A stretch of DNA of 64,000 bases from Gordionus sp. m RMFG-2023 (taxonomy: Eukaryota > Nematomorpha > Gordioida > Chordodea > Parachordodidae). Location of the stretch: the NCBI RefSeq assembly GCF_954871325.1, contig NC_088777.1:6549366-6613365 (forward strand), written 5' to 3'. The notes under the pieces were generated by a model, which searched no databases, was not told the origin of the DNA, and saw only the letters and a list, made by a program, of their open reading frames with translations. Shown here piece by piece: positions 45,330 through 57,739 of this stretch (within the stretch, counting starts at the first letter, position 1; each line of letters begins with the position of its first letter). A program made the translations under genes and the position numbers.

Positions 45330-47585
45330 GTTTTTCCAAGGTTTATCTCCTGTTAGACTTAATTTTATCTGACCTAGCACTTTGTCATTCACAGTATTGG
45401 CTTTCAAATCCTCCCAATTGGTAGGACCCCCTTTTAAAATATAAGACAGAGAACGCACTAAGGCCTTCTCTCTATCAATGCTTCTACTATCATTTACTTC
45501 CGGATCTGCACAGCCAGAACCCAACCTGGACAAAATATCTGGCAAATGATTCGCTTTGCCCCGACGATATCTAACTTCCACGTTAAAACTGCCCACTAAT
45601 AACAACCAACGTTGTAACCGGGGAGATAGCATTAACTCCCTATTATCCTTTCGGAATAGGTGGATTAATGGCTTGTGGTCAGTAAAAATTTCAAATTTTT
45701 TACCAATCAAATATTCACGGCATTTCGTCAAACCGAAAATCACGGCCAAGGCCTCCTGTTCAATCACCGAATATCTCGTTTCGACATCCCTAAAAACTCG
45801 GGAAAAAAAAGGATGGGTCTTTCCACACCATCAATTACATGTAATAAGGCTCCTCCAACACCTTTGTTGGAGGCATCAACCGCTAAAATAATTTCTAAAT
45901 CATTGTTGAAACAGACTAAAATTGGCTCTTCCCCAATTTTTCCCTTTAAAATTTCAAATGCTTCTTGTTGCTCTACTTTCCAATCGAAATGAACACCCTT
46001 TTTTAATAACTCATATAACGGGGCAGCTACCTTCGCAAAATCCTCTATAAAACGATGATAGTAATTTACCATACCCAAAAAGGACTGCACTTCAGCCTTA
46101 TTATTGGGCTGCTTCAAATTTAATATATTTTTCAAATTTTTTTGCAATGGCTTCACCTCAATCCCATTTATTTGATGGCCTAAATATTCGACCTCCATTA
46201 CACCCAAAATGCTTTTTTCTTTGCTGGCTCTCAAGCCTTTACCATGAATTCTTTTAAAAACTTCCTCCAGACGATGGTTATGCTGCTCAGGCGTTATCCT
46301 TGTAATTAGCACATCATCCATGTAATAAAATACACCCTCTAGTCCTTGGAAAACGGACGCCATGGTGCGCTGAAAAATAGGCGCTGACACACTCAACCCA
46401 AATGGTAATCTACAAAAAGCGAACAACCCTTTGGGAGTCGTGATCGTCAATAATTTACGAATCTCCTCCCTCAAAGGTAATTGTAAATAGGCTGACGAAA
46501 AATCAACCTTTGAAAAATATTTCGCTCCCTTCAACTGGGCCAAAATTTCCTCAATTCGGGGTAAAGGATATTTAACCTCTACTACCCATCGATTAACGGT
46601 TACTCTGAAATCAGCACAGAGTCTCAATTTACCATTTGATTTCTTAACCGGTACCAACGGGGTTGCCCATACACTATATTCCACTGGAACAATGATACCA
46701 TCTTTAACCCATTGATCCAATTCTTCGTCAATTTCCTTTTTCCATTCAAAAGGGACTCGACGACACGCTAGGAAAATAGGTGCAAATCCTTCCCTTAATT
46801 TTATATCTACTTGATAATCATTAAGACAACCTAATTTGTCTTCGAAAATTATTTCATACTTCTTCATTAAACGAGATATATTTTCACTCATTTTATGTAA
46901 TTCAGGAATACCAATAGCAACCACTGGGGTTTTATCAATGCTAATGTTGTTTTCAACTATTAATTCCGTGGACTTTACATACCTATCAGAATTACGGGTT
47001 GAATCATTTTGTTTTATGGTTAAATCCTTCCCTTCTATTTCACGGATATTTTTTCGAGCGTTATAAGCAATATTTTGGTCTTTCTGGTTAATTATGGCCG
47101 AACCATTATGTAGGGCAAAAATATTCCAATAATTACTGAAAGGACCTAACTGAACAATCCAATCCCACCCCATGATGGTTTCCACATCTTTCTTTACTAC
47201 CCATAAATCTAGGAAAAATGTGGTATCATGAAGAATTACGCCCAATTTAGTTTTTCCCAAAACTATTATCTCAGACCCATCAAATTGTCTGACACACATA
47301 GATTCTTTCTCGAGCTTACCCTTAGGCCAATACTTAAAATAATTTCTTCGAGACATTATAGAAATGCTAGCCCCTGTGTCGAACAACATGTCAATATCCC
47401 TCGAGTCAACTCTTACGATAACTCTTGGACAAGGACGAGGTTCGACTAATCTCTCAGTCATTAAAATATCATATGTTTTAATTGACTGATCAATATTAAT
47501 CTCATTTGAAACATCAGTTTCATGAGAATTCTCATTTGAACATAAATTCAACTCGGAATTTAGTGGTTCCTTAACAATATTCATA
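45330..47585 (-). CDS. G2 protease, reverse transcriptase and RNase H region
   Basis: In element order: an aspartic protease with DMLFDTGASISIMS (near 47,385); a reverse transcriptase with VWATPLVPVKK, KLRLCADFRVTV, FSKVDFSSAYLQLP, FCRLPFGLS and the catalytic VFYYMDDVLI (YMDD near 46,320); FLGMVNYYHRFI; then RNase H with LAVDASNKGVGGALL and FEIFTDHKPLIHLF (near 45,680). The domain order and lengths are those of Ty3/gypsy pol. Long plus-strand frames over the region are antisense shadows. Confidence 0.93.
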
Positions 47586-47799
47586 TTTTTTTTTGCAATA
47601 TAACTGGGATATTTTTCCCATCTGAAAATATTAATATTCCTTTCATCGGAATATTTAACAATACCACTAGGATATTTCTCCCATTTAAAATCATTAGAAT
47701 CTTTATTATTTTTATCATCATGAATAAAAAAATTTCGGTTATAATCATGGTTATTTACTTTATTATCATTTTTCCATCCCGATCTCCTACCTACTATAT

Positions 47800-48634
47800 G
47801 ATTACATTTGCAATCATATAGTCAATCTATGATACAGTTTATGGATACATGTCCCGGTTTGTTACATTTAAAACACAAACGGGATTTGCCATAATTCGGT
47901 AGTAAAACATCAAATTTATTCGTGTTAGTACCAGAAATTTTTCTAACATTAGAATTTTCTAATGCCAGTTTCTTTAACGGAAAACCTTCACGAAAATTTT
48001 GTTCTTTGACTACGCAGGTCTCTACCTAGTGACCCACATACCCACAGCGGGTACATTTCAAATCTTCTAAAATTTTCTTATGACCTGAAAAGCCATTTTT
48101 TTCAATGGAAATATTTTTTCCATTTGTCCATGTCGGACCACGTATTTGGCCTTTATTAATATTACTATTCGCCATAACCAACGTATTTATATCTTGATAT
48201 ATAATCTTAATCACTTCTTTTAATTCTTTCAATTCCTGGAGGATAACTATAGATCTCTCCACACTATCCAAACGATCATCGTTATTATCTTTCATCGTTT
48301 CCACCTTTTCAGGTCTGCCGTTCTTGATTTCATTTAAAATTCCATTTAAACTACTTTCCAAGACCGAAATCTTTTTCCAACAATCAGCCGACACCGGAGT
48401 GTCTATTTTCCAATTACCATATACTTTGGTCGCAACCAGCGTACATTTTTCAAACAAAAATTTTATCATAATATGTAACACATACAGTAGGACCAACAAT
48501 AAAATTGTCACTACGGCATTATTTACATCAAATTTATCAACCATTTGATACAAACTTTGATAAGTAATACTCGGATACTCCGAAATTTTATCAAATACGC
48601 TAGGCTCAATATCAAAATTAAATATAAAGCCCAT
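47800..48634 (-). CDS. G2 gag-like region with membrane segment and zinc knuckles
   Basis: It starts at ATG 48,634. Residues about 38-63 form a strongly hydrophobic helix (VVTILLLVLLYVLHIMIKFL), followed by a likely coiled coil rich in Glu/Leu (ILQELKELKEVIKII). Further on are two CCHC zinc knuckles: CTRCGYVGH with a later Cys near 48,040, and CFKCNKPGHVSINC near 47,860. The knuckles mark it as the nucleocapsid end of a gag, which binds genomic RNA. A canonical capsid domain is not recognisable, and a membrane helix near the N-terminus is unusual for gypsy gag. The region is broken. Confidence 0.7.
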
Positions 48635-48819
48635 CTCATTATATGAAAAATTTATATTACTTTAAAACGGCCGTGTTAAATTTCTAAAAATTTACACAAA
48701 AAGGTGATTGCGTTGTGTTCTGAGGCGAGATACAAAATATAAAATAAAATATTTTCTTTTACCTTGAAATACCGAATAACCCTGGAATCGAAACTATCCT
48801 GGTAGTCTCGGTCAACAAC

Positions 48820-49234
48820 TGACAAAAACAAGAGGAAAAGAGAGGTTCAAATGTTAATTATATCAAAAAAATTACTAAAACTAACGAAATTCTAAAGTAA
48901 GAATTAACTCAGAAAGAATAACTAAAGAAACACGGAACTGAAACTGGAGTAAAATTCAAACCGTTTATTTAAAATTTAAATCATAAAAATTACAGTTTTA
49001 TTATCATTAAAACAAATCATGAAAAATTAAAAGTTTTATTATCATTAGAAAAAAAATCATGAAAAATTCCAAAGTCAAAAATTAAAAAAGTGATTCTTTG
49101 TTCAAAAAATATAAACAAATATATTTGTCAGAAATGACTGACATTTCATTAATTATACAATTGATAAAACTAATATATATATATATACATAAAAATTGAT
49201 TGACATTATGTTAGAAAATGTCACATTTACGACA
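48820..49234 (-). repeat. 5' LTR of G2
   Basis: 415 bp; undivided partner of the split 3' LTR. It contains a TA-rich microsatellite that differs slightly between the two copies. It is flanked on the right by the target-site duplication CTTTA (49,235-49,239). Confidence 0.93.
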
Positions 49235-49239
49235 CTTTA

Positions 49240-50389
49240 GACTTTGGATGTATGTTTAATAATATAAGAAACAAGGTTAATATGACTTAAACATTATGAT
49301 CATTTATATCTTTTCTAAAAACTTTAAGATAATTTTGGTCATTAAATACGTATAAATTGTCATTCTTCATTTTCCATATATTGCACTTTGTTATAAATGA
49401 ATTATTGTGTATTTTTTTCAGTATAATTAATTATTTCAGAATTTGATCTAAATATTATAACTTAATCTAAACCTTTTTAAATTTAAGCAACTGAACCGAA
49501 ACCCGACAATTTTTATCCCTTGAATCTTTACCAAATCGGAATATTTTTAAATAATTGCTCGGGCTGGATTCTATTCAGTGATCTTAATTATCATTCCTGT
49601 TCGTCTTTTGTATAAAAAACATATAATAGCATTTGATAAAAATTAGAAATAATCGTGAAACTTTATTAATGAATTTTATATAGGCTTTTTTTATATATTT
49701 ATCCATATTATTTAAATAGTGTCCTTAATATATTTGAATAATTACTATATTTTTAACCCTTTAAACCAATTTTCCAGCTGTGTTAACAAATTATCTCCGA
49801 CATGCGCCTGTATATTGAGCCAACTTAGCCGAAATTTAGCCATTACTCAACTTTAGTCTTTAGTAACACAATAAAATGTATTTATTCTATATTTTCCATA
49901 TGATACTTACCTAAATTGATTGATTTTGAATAAAATTTATGTATTGTTTATATTATTTTTATTATAATTTCAATTTTCTTTATTATATTTTTGAATAATA
50001 TAATGATTTTTACTAATAAAAATAAAATATATAATAAAATCAAAAACTTTAAAAAATATATTGCAAACAAGGTATGTCCACGTAGAAAGATGGTTTTCTC
50101 AAAAAAAAAGAATAAAATGTTAATTAGGAAATTACTGTTAAGTTGATTATTGTCCCGCACATTCTGCACTCATAGGTCTATTATTTTTAAATTAAACTGA
50201 GTAATGACAATTTATATTCGGTTTTCAATAAAAGATAGTCGGAGGCTAAATTTAAAATTAAAGATTCAGAATTGCTCATTATAATATAGTTATATTTTTT
50301 TTTAAAGTTTAATATAATAATTATAAGTGTAAATGTAATTGATTAATTATATATCTTAAAAAAATGTAATCAATTTTAATTACTATTCT
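49240..50389. other. No gene seen
   Basis: AT-rich. The open frame at 49,948-50,169 (minus) is Ile/Leu/Phe-rich without a motif. Confidence 0.45.
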
Positions 50390-53300
50390 CAGAGTTGTTA
50401 AAGGGTTGAGATCAAAAGATCGACGGACGATCCTGTATTAGATCCTAAATTTGGTATTACACGGATTTATGATCCTGTCTAAAATTGAGGATCGTGATCT
50501 AGATCATTTTGTTTAATATTCGATATCGATCCTTTTAAAAATTTATTTTTTTACTTAAAAAGCAATAAATGAAATAAATTTTTTTTTAAATTAAATTAAA
50601 ATATTATACTGTTTTTAAAGACTATCATTTTACAATATTTTATCATCCTCCGTCATATTTTATATTTCATAAATTTTAGAGATTTATAGCACAGGTTTTA
50701 TTTATTTAATTATATATAGTATAAATTAATTCCAGGTTTTAATAATGTACATTATAGATTTAAAACATAATAAACCTACTCTGACAGATATAAGTGAGAA
50801 TCTTTTACCTTTTCATAAGCCACGTAGGAATTCTACTTTATAGGAAATGGTTGGGAAGTATACCAAGTCATGATAACTGGGGCATGCTCTTTATGTAAGA
50901 ACATATCGTCTTCAAATGTTAGTAGTTCAAACCTCAGATGGCATTTTGAAGTGTTTCTGAAAATTATTTTTAAAAAAATATTATATAATTAAATTTTGAT
51001 TGATTATTGTTAATTGCTTTATACCAATTCAGTTATTTCAGTTTCTTGAAATAATATAAAAATGAATATGTAATAAAATATGATGCTGCCAAGAAAATAG
51101 TTAATAATCAACAACAATAGTATTTTATAATTCAGATAAATACGGAAAATATTGACATTGTACTCAAGTCCCACATAAATATTGACTATGTTTCATTATG
51201 AAATCAGTTTCTTGAAAGAACCTATGAATGAATATGAAATAAAATAAGATGCTGTCAAGAAAAAACTTAATAATCAACAATAGTATCTTATAATTTAATA
51301 TTACCACAATTTCATCCTTATATCAATATAAAGACATTTCAGATAAATACAAAATATATATAAATACACAACATGTTCTGTCTGTTCTAAAAACATTTCT
51401 ATTACCAAAAATGGGAAAATAGCGACCCAGTCCTCTCTCAGGTGTCTCACTAATAGCCCAAATAGACCTTCTTTCATACAGCTACCCTGCTTTAAATAAT
51501 AATATTCAACCTGTTTTTGATGCACTCTCCCAACCTCTGGAATGCTCTACCAATAATTCTCCAATCCCAGTATGGATAAATGATCATTTATATAACACAC
51601 TACCCTTGACGATATCTAAAATTCCTTGAGGAGTTAGAACACTCACAGCCAATAAACTTAATATGACTATTCAATCACTCAATAATAATTTCACAAATGC
51701 TGACAACTGGAAAAAACTCTTTGACTTTTGTTTTACCCACTTGAAGGCTCCACCAACAAAATTGAACAAAACAAATTAAGTGTCAATTAAACAACCCAAT
51801 CCCTAACAGCAATGCCTCTTGCTCTTCAAGACCTAACTATAATCATAACATCCAAAATTTAAAGGCTAAACTTATCAGCCATAAAATTTACGCATGTAAT
51901 ATTAAAGCAGCTTTAAATTTAGCAGTGTCCGAAGACACCATACCCCCTGACAATTTGGACACTATACTCTTATTACAATCTATACATCCCCAAGATTTTA
52001 ATGAATTACCACAACCATCTCTATCCATTACTCCTTCTTTAACTGTCATAGAAGTTACTAAGGCAAAAGTCTTTTCAGAAAAGACTCCTCAGGAGGACTT
52101 GACGATTTTAGAGCTATATATCTTCAAGACCTTACCAAATGAACAACCACCAACATTGAACTTATACACAACATAACAACTCTACTCAATCAAATTTTAA
52201 ACGACAACATACCTTCTACACCTCTTTTAACGGTGCACGCTTAATAGACTTAAACAAAAAAGATGGCGGCTCTATTTTCCGTCGAATTATATCTAAAATT
52301 ATTTGTACCCGCATTAAAAACAAGCTCATCGAACGTTTAGTTCCCCATCAGCTTGGCTTCAACATACCTTCCGGTTGTGAAGCGGCCTCCCACGCCACAC
52401 TTATCCAACTTCACTCCACTAAAAACTGCATACTAAAAGTGGATTTTAAAAACGCCTTTAACTTTTTAAAACGAGAACACTTTCTCCATTTTTCTGCGAC
52501 GCTTTTCCAGAATATTATCCATATCTTTTTGCCTCTTATAACAATTTATCCTACCTTAAATTCAACAATACAAGGATTGAATCAAAGTAAGCCATTCAAC
52601 AGGGTGATCCCTTTCAACCCGCCCTTTTTTGCCTAGGTATCCAGTCGATCATTGAATCGATAAATCGTGAGACAAATTTGACCCTCTTTGGGATTTGGAT
52701 GATAGAACCCTTGCTGGTCCATATGATGAACTCCTAAAAATAGCGCCTATAATAAATAATCTAACCAATATTACAGGGTTGTCTCTTAATAACAACAAAT
52801 GAATTTTATTCACCAGATGAAACCTTTATCGTTCCTCATAACTTCACACCCATTAACCTATCCGGGTTCACATCTTGGATCTCCAATATGCGGCAATAAA
52901 GCAATCAAATATTTTAAAACAAAATTTCTCCGTAATTTCCACCTTTTACATAAAATCCTTCAAGCCCTTCCCTCCCATCAAGCTTTCTTCCTTCTCAAAA
53001 ATTTTTTCAATATCCCAAAAATTCAACACGCCTTTCGCTCTGCCCCACTTTTCTTGTTCCCTGAAATTCTCACCCAAATATATTCAACAATCAAAGACTC
53101 ATATAAAATTCAGCCCTAATTCTTGGATGCAGGCCTCCTTACCCTCAAAATTTGGGGGTCTTGGCTTAAGATCACCCGCGTCACTCAGCCTTGCTGCCTT
53201 TTTAGTCTCAGAATCAAGCTGCCGCTTAATTATTCTATCACTTAACAATAACCCCACAGACCCCCACCTTCCCCACGCCGTAACAATCTGGAAAGAGAAT

Positions 53301-53940
53301 TCCCTCTAAATTTTTTAGTCGTGAGCGTGAATGGGCGTGAATTTTTTTTATTACCACCGTGAGCGGGCGGGCCGTGAATAAAAAATTAAGCCCGCGCCCA
53401 CCTCTATTTGGAAAATCCGCAGGATCAACTACTTACAGATGCTTCAAATGAATGTATGGATAAAATATATATCTTTTTTGGGGAAAAATTTTTCACAAAA
53501 TGCAATTTCCATTAATATTTTTATTCAAATAATAATTCAATTAATATTTTAATACTTATTAAAATTTCAAAAGAATATTTTTGAATATAACACACCTTTG
53601 CAAACAAGTGCTCCTGTGAAGGGTTTGTTTAGTAAAGCTAAACATCTACTTAATGAAAAACGTGGATGTTTAAATAATAATAACTTAGAAAAATTTCAGT
53701 ATTAAAGGCTAATTTTAATTATAAATAAGATATTCTAATTGCTATATTATCATACTATCTAATTACAAAAATTTTACACCATGTTTAATTTATTTTTATA
53801 TATTGAAAAATTTTCATTCAGAAATTTAAATAATAATAAAATAACGATCCTTTTTTTTAAAAGTCGATCTTGGATTTCGATCCTCTTTTTTGAAAAGGTC
53901 GTGATCAGAATGCGATTAAAAGGATTGATTAACAAACCTG
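50390..53940 (+). mobile_element. hAT element with BED finger, split by a LINE
   Basis: The left end CAGAGTTGTTAAAGGGTTG and the right end (in complement CAGGTTTGTTAATCAATC) are diverged inverted repeats of the CAGNGTTGTTAA hAT type. No convincing 8-bp duplication remains. Inside, 50,885-50,960 encodes a BED-type finger (CSLCKN ... SSNLRWHF). At 53,592-53,705 the hAT dimerisation domain appears (TSAPVKGLFSKAKHLLNEKRG). The catalytic part between them is displaced by the LINE at about 51.5-53.3 kb. GC-rich patches at 50,430-50,480 and 53,850-53,900 (CGATC words) look subterminal. It is dead, with its body missing. Confidence 0.7.
51520..53310 (+). mobile_element. LINE copy inside the hAT element
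   Basis: The plus strand gives, across several frames, an N-terminal piece (RKDSSGGLDDFRAIYLQDL near 52,085-52,140), then FNIPSGCEAASHATLIQL and CILKVDFKNAFNFLKREHF (RT blocks 2-3; near 52,350-52,490), and the thumb-like LPSKFGGLGLRSPASLSLAAF (near 53,140-53,200). The order and words match the copies at 7.3 and 21-26 kb. The catalytic YxDD is not intact. Several frameshifts. The 5' limit is uncertain (51,300-51,600). The 3' side ends at about 53,310 beside a GGGCGTGAA/GAGCGGGCGGGCC patch of a further transposon edge. Confidence 0.75.
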
Positions 53941-54115
53941 CTAATTCCTTTTTTAGTAAGCAAAATTATGATATTACTTATAAAAGGTAGTAGTTTAAGT
54001 GCACATTAGTATATTCGAAATGAATAAAATAATTTTCATAATTTAATGATAATGAATTTTACATCGTGCAAATTATTTTGCTCCTATGAATTCCGATTGG
54101 CGTAAGAGAATGTCC
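53941..54115. other. No gene seen
   Basis: Short AT-rich gap between the hAT element and the Thr-rich remnant. Confidence 0.4.
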
Positions 54116-54336
54116 AGTCAATTACTAATTTATTAGAATCAGTTCAAGACGACCAAAATTACCATCAACCCCCACGACCTATAATACACGTAGTATTCCC
54201 ACAACGATCACTATAGCTATTAAACCAGTAATATACCAACTATCCATAAAACTAATGCAATTAGAATTTCATCAATTACGAAACTTGATTCACTCTAACC
54301 ACTTGTCTTTTAATCTCTAGTGACGACTATGGAATC

Positions 54337-56217
54337 CAGTGGCGTCGCTAGAGGGGGGTAGGGACTCGAGCCTTCTGAAGCAAAAAAATTTTTTTAAATG
54401 GAATCTTGACCCCTTGAATTAAGAATAAATTTTTTTGATTGGCCCCTGAACAATTTCTTTTATAATTCTATTAAGTAATATATAGATTTTATTTTATTAT
54501 TTAAAAATTAATAAGACTATCTTAATTTTTATTAAATGAATATAATTTTAATTATTAGATTATATTATTACACATAAATTCTATTTTCACTATGTCAGCT
54601 TGCAATCAAATTCTGTGTTAAAAATAGAATATCAATATCACTCACTAAATATTAATTTAGCATTAACAGTTGAAGTTTAATTGACTATTATTAATTAAAT
54701 TATTATATAACCTTAATTAAATATATATAATCAATTATTTATTGAAAACTAACAAATTTAATATTGTATTGAAGGTCCTAATAAGTATAAAAGATTTCTT
54801 TATAAAAAGTAAGTAAATAGACAATTGGTTTATAATCCTCTATTATATACAGTTGGTTATAAAATATTAAATAAAATGCCACTTTATAAAGGTATTTGAC
54901 AGCTATATAATATATTACAGTTAATATTATAATAAATTTTACTGATAAATGCTTTTGATAATAAATATTGTAACAATATTCATAAAAGTATTTAACGCCA
55001 TCTATTTAGTAAAAAATAATTTTAAATTAAACATTTTATTATTTATCTTACAATGGATGTAATAAATTAGATATCTTTTCCTCTCTTTTTTACGTGTTTT
55101 TAGGAAAGCTATTTTTTTCTTTTTCGAAAAACAGTTTTGAGTTAAATTTTTAATACAATTAGATTTTTGATATTATTACAAACTACTATTATTTTAAGAT
55201 ACAATATACCAAATAGAGGTGGTGCGACAATATTATATAGAATCTTAATTATTTCATCATATCATTCTGGTCCTTATTTTATAGGTATAAAATGTTTCAT
55301 TTCTAATATGGCATCCTTGCATTGTAAATAACTCAAGGCTTCAATATATTTGCATAATTATTTCTTCCAAAGATTTTTAGTGTTTTTATTTTATAATTTT
55401 ATTTAAAATAATAAATTCTGATATTGGTTTACATCGTGAGTGTCATGGCTATTACTGCAAACTAACCAGCATCTATTATTTGTGTTTATGTTAGGATTAT
55501 TACTATAGCTGCTGAGAGCATATGATTGCATATTTTAGATAAACAATAATAGACAACTGTGTCGTTTATATATCATTAAAAATGGAAGAAAATCTTTTAG
55601 AAATTTAATCTAATATTAATTTTTTCGATTACTTATTAAGCTTCCACATCTAAGAGGAAGCTCTAACCACCATATAGTTTTATGATTTGTTGGTCGTTTA
55701 TCTCTTCTTCAATAATTGTTAATTTGGTTTAGGCTTATAATTTTTTCCTTATTAGTCCATTCTATAAAACAATGTCTAAAATGGTAACAGAAGTTATATT
55801 AGTTTCATAACCTTTTGTCAATGTAAGTTGCTAAGAATTATATTATTGCATTATGTGGTTTTTAAAAACTATTATCAATCGAATATAAATTAACCTATAT
55901 CACTTGTAATTCTTTAGACGCTAATTTTTTTATATTATCAGAAATCGATAATATTTTATACTGTAATAAATAGATTTTGTATTAAAAAATATTATTTTTA
56001 AAAATGTCTTGTATTGTTTTAATTATTTATATGCCACTTCAGCTTATTTTATATGCATAATATAATAAATGATAAAATATTAAATTTATAATAATTGTTC
56101 AGAGTTAACAAATTTTAAAAGTATGGCCCGCAAATTGGAGGCCATGGGGGGCGAAGCCCCTTATGAAATTTTTTTTAGTTGAGCCCCCTGAAATTGTAGA
56201 GGCTAGCGACGCCCCTG
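54337..56217. mobile_element. hAT element, 1,881 bp, inserted in the Thr-rich remnant
   Basis: Terminal inverted repeats CAGTGGCGTCGCTAG (left) and CTAGCGACGCCCCTG (right). Flanks ATGGAATC (54,329-54,336) and ATGCAATC (56,218-56,225) match at 7 of 8 bases, an aged target-site duplication. Subterminal GGGGGGTAGGGACTCGAG and GGGGCGAAGCCCC are typical of the family. The interior has no readable transposase, so it is either non-autonomous or fully decayed. Confidence 0.88.
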
Positions 56218-56331
56218 ATGCAATCTTAACAACTAAGATAACTAAAACGACACCTACTTATATGACAATTAGAAGTATTATCACTTACTTCCTAATGACA
56301 ACTGATAATCAAAATTATACAACTTACGCTC

Positions 56332-56549
56332 CAGTGTTGTTAAAAAGCCCGATTTGAGTCGATTAAAACGATCCGATTAATATTTTAGCCAAAATAATAT
56401 TATGTAAGTATCGAGATTTGGCTAACAGATGTTTAAGCATTTCTGCCAGGCGTGAGTTAAAATCTTATGTCTGAATAATGTTATTTTAGTTATAATCTTA
56501 ACCTGATCGTTTTTTAAAATCGACCCAAATCGGGCTTTTAACAACACTA
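56332..56549. mobile_element. MITE, 218 bp, CAGTGTTGTTAAA family
   Basis: Inverted repeats: left AGTGTTGTTAAAAAGCCCGA, right TCGGGCTTTTAACAACACT. The flanks TTACGCTC (56,324-56,331) and TTACGCAC (56,550-56,557) match at 7 of 8, a hAT-type target-site duplication. No coding capacity. It interrupts the Thr-rich remnant. A relative is the remnant at 29,768-29,968, and the ends resemble those of the hAT at 50,390. Confidence 0.9.
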
Positions 56550-56939
56550 TTACGCACAACTGAGATACTAGAACAAACCTATAAGGGATAGAAACTTTGA
56601 TCATTGACTTTGTCCTTACCACAACTAAGTATAGCGATTATAAAAATTACTTTTATCTAAGACAACTTGAACTACACCAAGTTACAGAATGCATCTAATT
56701 TCACCAGCTAACCAGAACTGTACCAACTCGTGGGAATTAGAACCACGACTGATCCAACCACACATCCTCTAACCACAACTGATGATTATTATTATATTAT
56801 TTATTATAGAACCGAGGGAGCTAGGAGTGCACCAACTTTCAGTATTATTAAAAAAACTACAGACCTTCCTCTAATCGCTGGGGGGCGATTGTATAAATAT
56901 AGAATTGAGACAAATGGATCTACACCAACTAACCACTAG

Positions 56940-57440
56940 AATAGTAAAAATTAATTAGAATAATTAAAAATTGCTTAATAAAATAAGAATGACGAATCAG
57001 AATATTTCTTAGATATTGATAATAACCTATCATATATATAAGCCTGATTTATTTTATTTTATAGTAATTTCTTTTATTTCATGTTTTGTGTCGATTTAAG
57101 CTATATTCATTATGTGTTTTTTTTTAAATATATTCTATATTAAATAATTGTTTACATTCATTAATCCTCTAAATGATTTGATTTATTAAAACTTATTATA
57201 ATATACATTCAAACTTGTATAATTTTGGAAGATTTTTGCACAACGTAGACTGTTTCCCAATTTATCAAGACTTTTATTTTAAAAAGAAACATTTTGTGAT
57301 TATGTTTTACCATTTTCAAATATTCTTTTATTTTTTATTTCATTCATCAAATTAGTAAATAAAATTAAATATGTAAAAATATAAAACTTATAATAAAATG
57401 CAAATACATAATTATTATAAAATGGTTTACATATAAAATA
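56940..57440. other. No gene seen
   Basis: AT-rich; nothing recognised. Confidence 0.4.
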
Positions 57441-57441
57441 T

Positions 57442-57600
57442 CAGAGTTGTTAAGGAGCTGCGCTACAGAAGCGGCACTTCTTGAGTGCCGTTACACTTTT
57501 TCAAAAACACCTGGAATGGCCCTCCTTTTATAGATCAGGAGCGGGAATTAGTTTCTTTTAGGGGTGGAGCGGAAGAATGCCCTCCACCGCTCATTTAAAT
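57442..57600. mobile_element. Probable hAT left end
   Basis: CAGAGTTGTTAAGGAGCTGC at about 57,442 matches the CAGNGTTGTTAA terminal type seen at 50,390 and 56,332. It is followed by GC-rich subterminal DNA with inverted words (GGCACTTCTTGAGTGCC; GGGTGGAGCGG and CCACCGCTC). The partner end was not found, so the span of the element is unknown. Confidence 0.4.
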
Positions 57601-57739
57601 TTAAAGTATAAATTAAATTATTTTTTAAATATTAATAAATCTAGGATTCTTTATATAGTTTGTCAATATTCACGTTACCATACCATTATCATTATCATTA
57701 TTATTATATTTATTGTTAATCATATTGATTTTAACATTT

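Larger units (their letters stand above)
36449..49234 (-). mobile_element. Ty3/gypsy LTR retrotransposon G2 (outer, older)
   Basis: A minus-strand element of about 7.28 kb once the nested element is subtracted. LTRs of about 413-415 bp start (in element orientation) TGTAGTAAATG or TGTCGTAAATG and end GTTTTTGTCA. The 5-bp target-site duplication is CTTTA on the plus strand (36,444-36,448 and 49,235-49,239). Just inside the 3' LTR is a purine run (AAAGGGG) fitting a polypurine tract. Gene order is gag-like, protease, reverse transcriptase, RNase H, integrase: the Ty3/gypsy order. It looks broken, with a few breaks in the coding part plus the large nested insertion in its 3' LTR. Near-identical LTRs outside the insertion point to a fairly young age, older than G1. 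Confidence 0.93.
54120..56939 (+). pseudogene. Thr-rich host coding remnant, split by two transposons
   Basis: Three plus-strand stretches are rich in Thr: RSIPTTITIAIKP (about 54,190-54,230); after the first transposon LTTKITKTTPTYMT and FLMTTDNQNYTTYA (56,226-56,330); after the second, IRTTTDPTTHPLTTTDD to NGSTPTNH with a TAG at 56,937-56,939. Removing the two transposons with their target duplications brings the first two flanks together with the frame open (DYGILTTKITK). Stops lie in the first part and after the MITE, so it is broken or its exon limits are missed. Thr-rich composition resembles the small secreted peptide gene at 33.6 kb, but no close identity. Probably a mucin-like secreted protein. 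Confidence 0.45.

Noticed and set aside
44463-45992. Plus-strand ORFs of 69-135 codons over G2 integrase and RNase H
   Set aside because: Antisense shadows of conserved pol domains on the minus strand.
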